Below are positions 9,022 through 17,553 of a stretch of 64,000 nt of DNA, piece after piece; within the stretch, counting starts at the first letter, position 1; each line of letters opens with the position of its first letter. Source of the stretch: Maricaulis sp048270095 (GTDB lineage Bacteria > Pseudomonadota > Alphaproteobacteria > Caulobacterales > Maricaulaceae); the NCBI RefSeq assembly GCF_048270095.1, contig NZ_JBLWTL010000004.1, forward strand, positions 1-64,000, given 5' to 3'. A program made the translations under genes and the position numbers. A model generated the notes under the pieces. It had not been told where the DNA came from and did not search any database. It saw only the letters and a program-made list of their open reading frames with translations.

Positions 9022-9053
9022 GTGCCGGAACTGATTTGCAAGGGATGAGGCAT

Positions 9054-9674
9054 ATGGCGGGAAGTTGCTGCGGCGAAGCCAAGGAATTCGATGGCATGAG
9101 CGCCGGATTCAAGCGCGCTCTGATCGCCGTGATCATCATCAATGCCGCGATGTTTGTGGTCGAAATGCTGGCCGGTGCCGCGGCGCAGTCCCAGGCCCTG
9201 AAAGCCGATGCGCTTGATTTCTTCGCGGACGCGGCGACCTATGGTCTCTCGCTCTGGGTGATCGGAAAGCCGCCGAGCTGGCGCGCCAATGCGGCGTTGA
9301 TCAAGGCGGGCAGCCTGTTTGTGATGGGCGCGGCCATCCTGGTGCTGGCGCTCTATCGCGCCGTCTTCGTGGCCCAGCCGGTCGCGGAATTGATGGGCGG
9401 TATCGCCCTGCTGGCGCTGGCAGCCAATGTGATCAGCGTGCTGATCCTGATGCGCTGGCGTGATGGCGACGCAAATGTGCGCTCAGTCTGGCTGTGCTCG
9501 CGCAATGATGCGATCGGCAATATCGCGGTCTTCGTGTCCGCCGGCGTGGTCTGGCTGACCCATAGCCATTGGCCCGACATCATCGTCGCCCTGGGCATGG
9601 CCGGTCTCTTCCTCAGCTCGGCCTTCCAGATCCTGATCCAGGCGCGGCGCGAACTCCGTCAGAAGCAGGCTTGA
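9054..9674 (+). CDS. Small cation diffusion facilitator-type transporter
   Basis: A 206-residue membrane protein containing only the CDF transmembrane domain (about six helices), without the C-terminal cytoplasmic domain of FieF-like members. Metal-site residues are visible in KADALDFFADAATYG (helix 2) and SRNDAIGN (helix 5). The N-terminus MAGSCCGEAK carries a Cys pair that could deliver metal. I chose the ATG at 9054, which follows AAGGGATGAGG; TTG at 9036 and ATG at 9045 are alternatives. Divergence from the MerR gene and the shared promoter suggest inducible efflux of a divalent metal. Confidence 0.85.
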   Translation: MAGSCCGEAKEFDGMSAGFKRALIAVIIINAAMFVVEMLAGAAAQSQALKADALDFFADAATYGLSLWVIGKPPSWRANAALIKAGSLFVMGAAILVLALYRAVFVAQPVAELMGGIALLALAANVISVLILMRWRDGDANVRSVWLCSRNDAIGNIAVFVSAGVVWLTHSHWPDIIVALGMAGLFLSSAFQILIQARRELRQKQA

Positions 9675-9681
9675 GCCTGCG

Positions 9682-10284
9682 CTAGCGGTGCTCGCCGGTC
9701 GAAAAGACCGAGCCGAGAAGGTCGTCCGGATTATTGTGTTCGTGACGATGATTATAGGGCCGGTCTGCCGATGGCGCGGGCTGGGGAGCGGAACAACTGG
9801 TGCAACCCGAGGCAATCCGCTCGCGGACGGCGGCGAGCTGGAGCGAGAGGTCATGGAAACGATCCTGGCCCTCATGCCAGAGCTGGGCCGTGTCCTGGCA
9901 GCGCGCTTCCTCGAACCGGTTTTCCTCCAGACAGCGATTATAGGTGCGGCAGGAGGCCGTTGCGAAGCGGTAGGACCCGTCCAGATCGGTTTCGAACGCC
10001 GCGATCAATTCCTGTGTCCGGGTGTCGGCGACACTGACCGACCGGCCGGGCTCGACGCGGATGGCTTCGCGATAGCGGTGGATTTCCTCCAGCATGCCCA
10101 GGCGTTGCTCCGCCAGGCCGGCGACCTGGCACATATTGGTGGCCGGCTCGACCGTATCCGCGATGCGATGCGGCGGGGCCGGGTGGGAATGCGGCGGGAC
10201 GCCACTGGGCGCCTGGGTCGTCGCACAGGCCGACAAGCTGGTCGCGGCGGCCAGGAATAGTGTAAATTTTCTCATGGGCTTCAT
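9682..10284 (-). CDS. Unknown lipoprotein with His/Cys-rich ends
   Basis: A 200-residue putative lipoprotein; the signal ends in LSAC at Cys20. After the lipobox comes a His/Pro-rich stretch (HSHPAPPHR), then a mainly helical region with four Cys residues (MCQVAG, SCRTYNRC, RCQDT). The C-terminus has CTSCS and a His-rich tail (YNHRHEHNN). No family is recognised. Placement beside the metal-regulated CDF gene and the His/Cys content allow a metal-binding role, but that is inference. The next minus-strand gene upstream (485 residues) ends 18 bases before its start, so they may be cotranscribed. Confidence 0.7.
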   Translation of the reverse strand: MKPMRKFTLFLAAATSLSACATTQAPSGVPPHSHPAPPHRIADTVEPATNMCQVAGLAEQRLGMLEEIHRYREAIRVEPGRSVSVADTRTQELIAAFETDLDGSYRFATASCRTYNRCLEENRFEEARCQDTAQLWHEGQDRFHDLSLQLAAVRERIASGCTSCSAPQPAPSADRPYNHRHEHNNPDDLLGSVFSTGEHR

Positions 10285-10302
10285 ATCCTTCCTGAGACCG
10301 GA

Positions 10303-11760
10303 TCAATCAGTCTGACGGGCGCGCGCCGCAACGGGTTGGCCGTCATCCAGCGTCGCCTGGTAGCAGCCTGGCTGGTTGAGTTCATGTCCGTTTTCGCGCC
10401 GCGCTTCATCAACGCGCTGCTGCCAGGCGAGATAAAAACGATCCCCCGAGGCCTCGGCCTCGCGCAGCAACGCTTGCGAGATTCGCGTCCAGCGCTCGGC
10501 GGGCGTGCCGCTGGTGCTGGCGAACTCGCGGCGCAGACGGATCGCCCTGGCATGGCCGAGATCGGCCGCGCGACGCAGATAACTGTCGGCACGCTCCGGA
10601 CTCTCGATCAGACCGCACAGGCGGTAGCTGCCCTGGACCGTGCCGGTCCCGTAGATCAGGGCGAGATTGAAATTGGCGCCGCCATTGCCGCGCTCGGCGG
10701 CGGTGTCGAGCCATTCCATGGCCGAATCGATGCTCTGAATGACGCCCAGCCCGGTCGCGAACATGATGCCCATCAAATTCTGCGAATCGGCATCGCGGGC
10801 ATTGATCGCCGCGTGACAGATCAGCGTCACGGTTTCCTGCGAGGTGAGGGCACCGGTCTGGTCATAGCCCATCTCACGCTGAAAATCCCGGACCGAGCGC
10901 CGGGTCACCGGCCCATAGGAGCCGTCGACCGGGCCGGAATAGAAGCCGAGCGCGGCGAGGGCACGCTGGCGGGCTATCAATTGAATGATATCGCCTGTGC
11001 TATCGGGCTGGCCGGCACCATAGGCAATGCGCGCCAGGCTGTCGGCATCACTGGGGCAGGAATACTGCAGTACCGCGGTCTGCAGCCGCTGCTGGGCGGC
11101 CAGTGTCGCCTGCACGCCGCTTTGCGACCCGGCATGAAGTGACCGGTTCCAGGCATCGCGGGCCTGCTCCATCTGGTCCATCGCCTGGTAGGCATCGCCA
11201 ATATTCAGCCAGCAGCGCGCCAGTTCCGGCGCCATCCGGCGGGCGTCCTCGCTATTGAACGGGGCCGGGCAGATCCGCTCACCGGGCGTGCCGAAGAAGC
11301 GTGACCGTGAGCCATAGCGCGGCGCAACATAGGTCCGGGGGTAGTCGGTCGTCACCGGACCGGTTCCAAACGACAGCGGCAACGTGCTGGCGGTCCCGGC
11401 TGGATCCCCGTAGACGACGCTCCCCGGATAGCCGGTATCGCTGCCAGGCTCACCCGCCGGCCGGTCCTGATAGGGCCGGTCTTGATAAGGCGTGTCCTGA
11501 TACGGGCTGTCCCGGTAGGAATAGAAATTGTCAGGGGTGTAGTCTGGCGTGATGCGGGCCGGACCGTCGGGCGCGGGCGGGGTCTCGCGTCCAAACGGCC
11601 ACCACCAGCGCTGTTCGCCACTATCGGCACAGGTCTGGACCGCACAATAGCCGGCACGATAGGCGCGCGAATGGGTAAAGCCGAGGATCGCCACCAATCC
11701 GATCACGACCAGAATCGTTGCCGCGGCTTGTGTCAGCAGGGCTGTTACCCGATCCATCAT
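10303..11760 (-). CDS. Membrane-anchored peptidoglycan-binding and Sel1-repeat protein
   Basis: A 485-residue protein. One N-terminal membrane helix (about residues 7-30) is followed by a Pro/Tyr/Asp-rich low-complexity linker (repeated DTPYQDRPYQDRP-type units, about 85-110). A tetratricopeptide-like segment (CWLNIGDAYQAMDQMEQARDAW) follows, then a peptidoglycan-binding motif (LAALGFYSGPVDGSYGPVTRRSVRDFQREMG). The C-terminal part has Sel1-type repeats (LMGIMFATGLGV...AMEWLDTAAERGNGGANFNLALIYGTG). The protein probably faces the periplasm and organises cell-wall-associated partners. Domain calls are firm; function is open. Confidence 0.85.
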   Translation of the reverse strand: MMDRVTALLTQAAATILVVIGLVAILGFTHSRAYRAGYCAVQTCADSGEQRWWWPFGRETPPAPDGPARITPDYTPDNFYSYRDSPYQDTPYQDRPYQDRPAGEPGSDTGYPGSVVYGDPAGTASTLPLSFGTGPVTTDYPRTYVAPRYGSRSRFFGTPGERICPAPFNSEDARRMAPELARCWLNIGDAYQAMDQMEQARDAWNRSLHAGSQSGVQATLAAQQRLQTAVLQYSCPSDADSLARIAYGAGQPDSTGDIIQLIARQRALAALGFYSGPVDGSYGPVTRRSVRDFQREMGYDQTGALTSQETVTLICHAAINARDADSQNLMGIMFATGLGVIQSIDSAMEWLDTAAERGNGGANFNLALIYGTGTVQGSYRLCGLIESPERADSYLRRAADLGHARAIRLRREFASTSGTPAERWTRISQALLREAEASGDRFYLAWQQRVDEARRENGHELNQPGCYQATLDDGQPVAARARQTD

Positions 11761-11803
11761 CTATACACACCACCAGCGCCGTCTCTGACAGCGTCGAGTT
11801 TCA

Positions 11804-11819
11804 GTTAACGACTATTAAC
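11804..11819 (-). promoter_or_regulatory. GTTAA-N6-TTAAC inverted repeat
   Basis: A perfect inverted repeat 44 bases upstream of the Sel1-repeat gene. It resembles the CtrA site TTAA-N7-TTAA of alphaproteobacteria but has a 6-base spacing, so binding is uncertain. The rest of the spacer (11761-11945) shows nothing clear. Confidence 0.35.
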
Positions 11820-11945
11820 CATACTAGCGGTGCGTGCCGCATATCACCATACGCCTGACGCGAGATTGGCAAAAAAACTTGGCAACCAGTCGGGGAATGT
11901 CGGTTTTTCACCAATGGGTTGAATGGTTGCGCGCCAAAACGCTTT

Positions 11946-12563
11946 CTAGGCGAGTTTTGTGCGTTCAAAGTGGATTTCCGGCCAGAGCTTGTGCTGGCGT
12001 TCGCATTTCGCGTTCCAGCCGGCCTTGTCAGCGAGGCTGGCGACAGGGCGTACATGCAGAGAGAATAATTCCTCCAGCCCGTAGGGCGCGAGTACGTCCA
12101 TCTTGCCGGCGCTATCGAGCCGGACGGCCACAGCGTGGGTGCGGGACGCGAAATGGGCGACAGCATCCGTCGTGCTGGTCAGCGGGGCGCGTGTGACGCC
12201 ATGCTTGGCACCGAACCAGAGATGGACGCGAGCCTGATTGCGGATCTCGACGATGGCATCGAGATCGCCAAACACCGCCTCGCCCGCCTTGATGACGACG
12301 TCCTCGGCGGCTTCGCCCAGGTCGGACGCGTCATAATAGCCGAGATCATAATCATTGACGCCATAGGCCGGATCACGCCCGGTCAGGGCATTCCACACCG
12401 CCTGGTAGACCGCCCCGGCCATCAGGCCGTGATCGGGCAAATGCATCGCCGCAGCGCGTTCCAGCACCGTCATCGCCAACGCGTTGGCAGCCACCGCCTC
12501 GACCAGAAACGCCCGCTGATGCTCCGGGGACGCCTTGGCCATGCGGTGCGGCTCCATGATCAA
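11946..12563 (-). CDS. Nucleotidyltransferase family protein (DUF925 / NTP_transf_6)
   Basis: A 205-residue protein with the signature of the bacterial NTP_transf_6 family (formerly DUF925): WNALTGRDPAYGVNDYDLGYYD followed by EIRNQARVHLWFGAKHG. The N-D-x-D pair matches the nucleotidyltransferase metal motif. The target is not known. Its start overlaps the pheT stop by four bases (ATGA), so it is the last gene of the pheS-pheT unit and probably translated with it. Confidence 0.87.
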   Translation of the reverse strand: MIMEPHRMAKASPEHQRAFLVEAVAANALAMTVLERAAAMHLPDHGLMAGAVYQAVWNALTGRDPAYGVNDYDLGYYDASDLGEAAEDVVIKAGEAVFGDLDAIVEIRNQARVHLWFGAKHGVTRAPLTSTTDAVAHFASRTHAVAVRLDSAGKMDVLAPYGLEELFSLHVRPVASLADKAGWNAKCERQHKLWPEIHFERTKLA

Positions 12564-14959
12564 CCCCGCAGCGTTCCGCCAGTGGCGCCGCTCACCTTGG
12601 CGACCACCTTGGCGGCGACGGCGTCGATCTCCTCATCGGTGAGGGTTTTATCGCGCGGCTGCAAGACGACCTCGATGGCCAGCGAGGTCTGGCCCTCGGG
12701 CACGCCCTTGCCGTCATAGACATCGAACACGCTGACATCGCTGATCAGCGCCTTGTCGGCCCCCTTGGCAGCCCGCATCAGCGCGTCGGCGGCGATCGTC
12801 TTGTCGACCAGGAAAGCAAAATCGCGCTTCACCGGAGTCAGATCGGCACGGTCGAGCGGGGTGCGGGCCTTGAGGCCATTGCCCTTGCGCGGCTTTGGAA
12901 TGGCGTCGAGCACGATCTCGAACGCCAGCACGCGGCCATCAATCCCGAGCGCCTTGAGCACGCGTGGATGAATCTCGCCAAACTCGGCCATTACATTCTT
13001 CGGTCCCTGGCGCAGCACGCCGGAACGGCCCGGATGCCACCAGTCGCGCGCTTCCGCGGCAACCTGCAGCGAGGCGGACGGCGCCCCGGCTGCTTCCAGT
13101 GCCGCGATGGCATCGGCCTTCACGTCGAACACATCGGGCGCACGGCTGCCGGTCCAGTGGCGGCCGGAGGTGATGCGGCGCACACCGGTCGCGACCAGCA
13201 ATTGGCCGTCGGGCGCATCAGTGAGATAGACCGGGCCGACCTCGAACAGGCGTGGATCGGCGAGGCCGCGATCGGCATTGGCCTGCAGCGCGGTGAGCAG
13301 GTGGATCAGGGCGGTCGGGCGCATTACGTCGAGCTCGGAGGAGATCGGGTTCTCAAGCGCCAGACCGGCGCCATGACCGCCAAACAGCGCCGCCTGCGAA
13401 GTTTCGCAGAAAGACCAGCTCACCGCTTCCTGATAGCCACGGGCCGCGAGTGCCCGGCGGGCATGGCGGGCGCGCAATTGCATCACCGTCGCCGGGGCCT
13501 GACGCCGTACAGACGGGCGTGCCAGCGAGGTCGCGACCAGTTTGTCGAAGCCGTGAATGCGGGCAATTTCCTCGACCAGGTCGGCCTTGAGGCTGCAATC
13601 CATCCGCCAGCTTGGCACGCCGACGGTCAGCACATCGCCGGCCCCGGTTGGCTTGAAGCCGAGCGTGGTCAGGATGCGCAGGATCTCGGCGCGCGGCAGG
13701 TCGAGTCCGGTCAGGCGCTTGACCTCGGTGATCGGGAATTCGATATCGGCCGGAGCTGCGGGGATTTCGCCGAAGACGACGGTTTCCGAGGCTTCGCCGC
13801 CGCAGATCTTGAGGATCAGACGCGTCGCATATTCAATCCCGTCACTGATGGATTGCGGATCAACGCCGCGCTCGAAACGGTATTTCGCGTCGCTGTCGAT
13901 ACCGGTCGCCTTGGCTGCGGCGCGGGTGATCAGCGGATCGAACCAGGCCGCCTCGATGAAGACATCGGTCGTCTCATCGGTACAGCCCGAATAGGTCCCG
14001 CCCATGATCCCGCCAAGACCGAGGCAATGGGCTTCATCGGCGATGACGCAAATACTGCCATCCGGGGCGTATTCCCTGCCATCGAGGGCTTCGAACCGGT
14101 CGGATTTTCCCTTGCCCTGGCGTGCATGGACAGTGCCGTTCAGCCTGGCGGCATCATAGACATGCAGCGGCCGGCATCGGTCGTAGGAGATCAGATTGGT
14201 GATGTCGGCGAGCGCATTGATCGGGCGCAGGCCGATGGATTTGAGCGCTTTCTTGAGCCAGTCCGGCGAGGCGACATTCTTGACGCCGCGGATCAGCCGG
14301 CCGGCGAAGACCGGACAGGCCTCCGGCCAGTCAAGCTCGACCTTGATCGGGCAGGGGAAAGTGCCTGGAACGGGTTCGATGGGCACATCTTTCAGCGTGC
14401 CGATACCGGTCGCCGCCAGATCGCGGGCAATGCCGCGCACGCCGAGCCAGTCAGGCCGGTTGGGCGTGACTTCGAAATCAATGACCGGATCGTCCTGACC
14501 CAGCGCCACGACAGCCGGCGTGCCGACAGCCCAGTCGCCTTCCAGATCGATAATGCCGTCATGATCGTCGCCGAGTTCCAGCTCTTTCGCTGAGCACATC
14601 ATGCCCGAGCTCTCGACGCCGCGGATCTTGCGCGGCTTCTTGTCGAGCGAGAAATCCAGGCCCGGGATATAGGCGCCCAGCGGCGCGTAGACAGCGCGCA
14701 TGCCGGTGCGGGCATTCGGTGCACCGCAGACGATCTGCTTGATCCCGTCGACGGTCTCGACGGTGCAGACGCGCAGCTTGTCGGCATCGGGATGGGCGAC
14801 CGCCTCCTTCACATAGGCGACGGTGAAGGCGCCGAATCGCTCGGCCGGATTGTCGATATGTTCGATCTCGAGCCCGGCCATGGTCATCGCCTCGGCGATC
14901 TCGTCGAGGGAGGCCGTGGTTTCGAGGTGGTATTTCAGCCAGGAAAGCGGGAATTTCAT
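12560..14959 (-). CDS. pheT: Phenylalanine--tRNA ligase beta subunit
   Basis: A 799-residue beta subunit, normal length. It starts with MKFPLSWLKYHL. It has the EMAP-II-like tRNA-binding domain (about residues 40-150), the B3/B4 editing region (VTPNRPDWLGVRGIARDLAATG onward), the B5 domain, and a C-terminal ferredoxin-fold anticodon-binding domain (RADLTPVKRDFAFLVDKTIAAD). With PheS it forms the alpha2-beta2 enzyme that charges tRNA-Phe. It overlaps the upstream unknown membrane gene by ATGA and the downstream nucleotidyltransferase gene by ATGA. Confidence 0.98.
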   Translation of the reverse strand: MKFPLSWLKYHLETTASLDEIAEAMTMAGLEIEHIDNPAERFGAFTVAYVKEAVAHPDADKLRVCTVETVDGIKQIVCGAPNARTGMRAVYAPLGAYIPGLDFSLDKKPRKIRGVESSGMMCSAKELELGDDHDGIIDLEGDWAVGTPAVVALGQDDPVIDFEVTPNRPDWLGVRGIARDLAATGIGTLKDVPIEPVPGTFPCPIKVELDWPEACPVFAGRLIRGVKNVASPDWLKKALKSIGLRPINALADITNLISYDRCRPLHVYDAARLNGTVHARQGKGKSDRFEALDGREYAPDGSICVIADEAHCLGLGGIMGGTYSGCTDETTDVFIEAAWFDPLITRAAAKATGIDSDAKYRFERGVDPQSISDGIEYATRLILKICGGEASETVVFGEIPAAPADIEFPITEVKRLTGLDLPRAEILRILTTLGFKPTGAGDVLTVGVPSWRMDCSLKADLVEEIARIHGFDKLVATSLARPSVRRQAPATVMQLRARHARRALAARGYQEAVSWSFCETSQAALFGGHGAGLALENPISSELDVMRPTALIHLLTALQANADRGLADPRLFEVGPVYLTDAPDGQLLVATGVRRITSGRHWTGSRAPDVFDVKADAIAALEAAGAPSASLQVAAEARDWWHPGRSGVLRQGPKNVMAEFGEIHPRVLKALGIDGRVLAFEIVLDAIPKPRKGNGLKARTPLDRADLTPVKRDFAFLVDKTIAADALMRAAKGADKALISDVSVFDVYDGKGVPEGQTSLAIEVVLQPRDKTLTDEEIDAVAAKVVAKVSGATGGTLRG

Positions 14960-15585
14960 TGCTCGTCCTCCGGCCTCAGCGTGGCCGTTTCAGGTGATGT
15001 GGGGGCCGGGTTGGCAGCGCCCAATTGTTCAAACGCGTCGTCGGCGTCCACTTCGCACTGGTTCACGCGCCGGGCGAGCGCGCCGCCCGCTGGCGTCGTC
15101 TCCCAGCAGCGGTCAAACACCGAGCAATAGCAGACCCGCACTTCCCAGGCGTCCCAGCTCGCCGCCGCAGCGCTGAGCTCGGACTGGGTGATGTCCTCGC
15201 GTGGCCACCGGACATTGATCGGGGTCACACTTTCATTGGGAGCCAGGGCCCGGCCGGTCAGCCCGGCCCAGGAGAGGTTATAGCCATCGGGCAGCTCGGC
15301 GCGATAGGCCTCAAGCCCGGACTGCCATTCGCCATCGCGATAGAGCGAAACGCGGCGGATCAGCGCCGGTCCGACACCATTATTCGCGACGGTAATTCCC
15401 AGACTGGCCGCGTTCGGCATAGTCGAGACAAAGCCATCGACCTGGAGTACGGGATAAACCGCCCCATGCTGCTGCGCCCGCATCACCCGGCCCTGGTCCC
15501 AGGCCACAAACAGCGCCGCGATACCGACGAGCATGGCGCCGATCCCGGTCAGGGTCTGGTGGTTATTGGTGAACCAGCGCCACAT
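14956..15585 (-). CDS. Unknown membrane-anchored protein between pheS and pheT
   Basis: A 209-residue protein with one N-terminal membrane helix (LTGIGAMLVGIAALFVAWDQGRV, about residues 12-34) and a soluble domain that looks beta-rich (LQVDGFVSTMPNAASLGITVANNGVGPALIRRVSLYRDG). The soluble domain has several Cys residues (VCYCSVFDRCWE) and an acidic tail. No family recognised. It is fused into the synthetase operon: its ATG shares one base with the pheS stop (TGATG) and its stop overlaps the pheT start (ATGA). A link to translation is not implied by the sequence. Confidence 0.75.
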   Translation of the reverse strand: MWRWFTNNHQTLTGIGAMLVGIAALFVAWDQGRVMRAQQHGAVYPVLQVDGFVSTMPNAASLGITVANNGVGPALIRRVSLYRDGEWQSGLEAYRAELPDGYNLSWAGLTGRALAPNESVTPINVRWPREDITQSELSAAAASWDAWEVRVCYCSVFDRCWETTPAGGALARRVNQCEVDADDAFEQLGAANPAPTSPETATLRPEDEQ

Positions 15586-16667
15586 CAGCTCAGACCGGTT
15601 GCCATATTCGCCTGCAGCAGGGCTGAGAAGCCGTAATGGCCGAGCCAGCGCTGGTCGGAATTGAAGAAGTCACGCAGGTCCGGTGCGCCATATTTGAGCA
15701 TGGCGAGGCGATCCACGCCCATCCCGAAGGCGAAGCCCTGGTATTCGTCCGGATCGAGGCCGCAATTGCGGATCACATTCGGATGCACCATGCCGCAACC
15801 GAGAATCTCCATCCATTGGTCACCGGACCCGACCTTCACAGCCTGGCCAACACGCTCATAGCGCACATCCATCTCCGCCGATGGCTCGGTGAAGGGGAAG
15901 TGGTGGGGGCGGAAACGGGTTTCCACCTGGTCGGTCTCGAAGAAGGCGGCTAGGAAATCCTCCAGCACGCCCTTGAGGTGACCCATATGGGTTTCCTTGT
16001 CGATCACCAGGCCCTCGACCTGGTGGAACATTGGCGTGTGGGTCTGGTCCCAGTCACAGCGATAGACCCGGCCCGGCGCGATAATGCGCAGCGGCGGCGT
16101 CTGGCTCATCATGGTGCGGATCTGGACCGGCGAGGTATGGGTGCGCAACACCTTGCGCAGGCCCTCGGCGTCCGGCTTCATGAAGAAGGTGTCTTGCGTA
16201 TCGCGCGCCGGATGGCCTTCGGGGAAGTTGAGGGCCGTGAAATTGTGGAAGTCGTCCTCGACGTCCGAACCTTCGGCGACGGCAAACCCCATATCGGCGA
16301 AGATCACCGCCAGTTCTTCCATGACCTGGGTGATCGGGTGGATCGAACCCTTCGGCTCCGGCCGCACCGGCAGGGTGACGTCGATGGTCTCGGAGCTCAG
16401 TGCCTTGTCCAGCGCTGCGGCTTCGAGCACCGCCTTGCGCGCATCAAGTGCCTCGCCCAGCCGTGTCTTGAGCCCGTTCAGCGCCGGCCCCATCACCTGG
16501 CGTTCTTCCGGGCTCATACCGCCCAGCGAGCGCATCATCAGCGAGACGGAGCCCTTCTTGCCCAACGCCCCGACGCGCACGGCATCAAGCCCGGCCTCAT
16601 CGGTCGCTTCGGTGATCTGTGCGAGCACGTCCTGCTCGAGGGTTTCCAGTGCAGCGGTATCGGTCAT
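15585..16667 (-). CDS. pheS: Phenylalanine--tRNA ligase alpha subunit
   Basis: A 360-residue catalytic subunit with the N-terminal coiled coil and class II synthetase motifs: HPITQVMEELAVIFADMGF, then motif 2 with RTHTSPVQIRTM and RVYRCDWDQTHTPMFHQVEGL, and motif 3 GFAFGMGVDRLAMLKYGAPDLRDFF. I chose the ATG at 16667 (MTDTAALETL); the 21 codons open upstream show no conservation. It is the first gene of the pheS, unknown, pheT, nucleotidyltransferase unit, after a terminator that closes the rplT transcript. Confidence 0.97.
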   Translation of the reverse strand: MTDTAALETLEQDVLAQITEATDEAGLDAVRVGALGKKGSVSLMMRSLGGMSPEERQVMGPALNGLKTRLGEALDARKAVLEAAALDKALSSETIDVTLPVRPEPKGSIHPITQVMEELAVIFADMGFAVAEGSDVEDDFHNFTALNFPEGHPARDTQDTFFMKPDAEGLRKVLRTHTSPVQIRTMMSQTPPLRIIAPGRVYRCDWDQTHTPMFHQVEGLVIDKETHMGHLKGVLEDFLAAFFETDQVETRFRPHHFPFTEPSAEMDVRYERVGQAVKVGSGDQWMEILGCGMVHPNVIRNCGLDPDEYQGFAFGMGVDRLAMLKYGAPDLRDFFNSDQRWLGHYGFSALLQANMATGLS

Positions 16668-16766
16668 GTCTTCGCCCTTGCCAGTCGTGGTCGGGTTTAG
16701 CGTTTGAATTTTCAGGTGTCGACAGCACAAATCCGCGCCACCCGGGAAGAAGTTATGCCCTGAAAC

Positions 16767-16804
16767 GAAAAAGGCCCGCGGGCGGTGCGCCGGCGAGCCT
16801 TTTC
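16767..16804 (-). terminator. Rho-independent terminator after rplT
   Basis: The stretch 16767-16804 can fold as AAAAGGC...GCCTTTT with nested GC/GGCG pairs, and on the minus strand is followed by a T-run (CTTTTTCGTTT). It separates rpmI-rplT from pheS, so the synthetase genes need their own promoter in 16668-16766. Confidence 0.75.
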
Positions 16805-16823
16805 CTGAAGTCGTTAGACAAGC

Positions 16824-17180
16824 CTAGGCCAGCGCGGACTGCGCCTGATCAACCAGGGCCTTGAAGGCATCTGGCTCATGGATGGCGATGTCGGACAGGA
16901 CCTTGCGGTCAACTTCGATACCGGCCTTGATCAGGCCGTGCATCATCGTCGAATAGGTCATGCCGTGCAGGCGGGCGCCGGCATTGATGCGCTGGATCCA
17001 GAGGGCGCGGAAGGTGCGCTTCTTGGCACGGCGGTCGCGATACGCGTACTGGCCGGCCTTCTCCACAGCCTGGACGGCAGCGCGGAAGGTGTTCTTGCGA
17101 CGGCCGTAATAGCCTTTCGCTTTCTTGATAACTTTTTTGTGGCGGATGGCCGTAGCCGGGCCGGATGTCACTCGTGACAT
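16824..17180 (-). CDS. rplT: 50S ribosomal protein L20
   Basis: A 118-residue L20, standard length, beginning MSRVTSGPATAIRHKKVIKKAKGYYGRRKN. It binds 23S rRNA early in large-subunit assembly. It lies 27 bases after rpmI on the same strand. Confidence 0.98.
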   Translation of the reverse strand: MSRVTSGPATAIRHKKVIKKAKGYYGRRKNTFRAAVQAVEKAGQYAYRDRRAKKRTFRALWIQRINAGARLHGMTYSTMMHGLIKAGIEVDRKVLSDIAIHEPDAFKALVDQAQSALA

Positions 17181-17207
17181 GGTATGCTCCTACTCAATGC
17201 CGGGGGC

Positions 17208-17408
17208 TTAAAGGCCGTACGGGAGATATTTCTTGATGATCTTCGTATCCTGGGCGGACAGGACAACCTGTCCCCGCTTGTCGCGGATCTGCTTGGGAGT
17301 ACGCTTGATCATGCCGTGACGCTTGCCGGTCTGACCGGCTTTGATCTTGCCCGTGGCAGTGAGCTTGAAGCGCTTTTTGGCGCCGCTCTTGGTCTTCATC
17401 TTCGACAT
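17208..17408 (-). CDS. rpmI: 50S ribosomal protein L35
   Basis: A 66-residue L35 starting MSKMKTKSGAKKRFKLT. The ATG at 17408 is preferred over 17414 because the AAGGAG ribosome site then lies about 7 bases upstream; the earlier ATG sits directly against it. In many bacteria the order is infC-rpmI-rplT, but here infC is three genes away on the same strand. Confidence 0.97.
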   Translation of the reverse strand: MSKMKTKSGAKKRFKLTATGKIKAGQTGKRHGMIKRTPKQIRDKRGQVVLSAQDTKIIKKYLPYGL

Positions 17409-17553
17409 TTCCATCTCCTTTGCTGGACCGGCGAGCCGGTCCGAGGGTGTGAACAGTCAGCGGGCATGTCGATTTGGCCCGGTAGACTGGTGATAAGAGA
17501 GCGGGGTTTATACGCGTCTGGCAGGGGATTGCAACAGCGCGAGGGAGTCTGAA

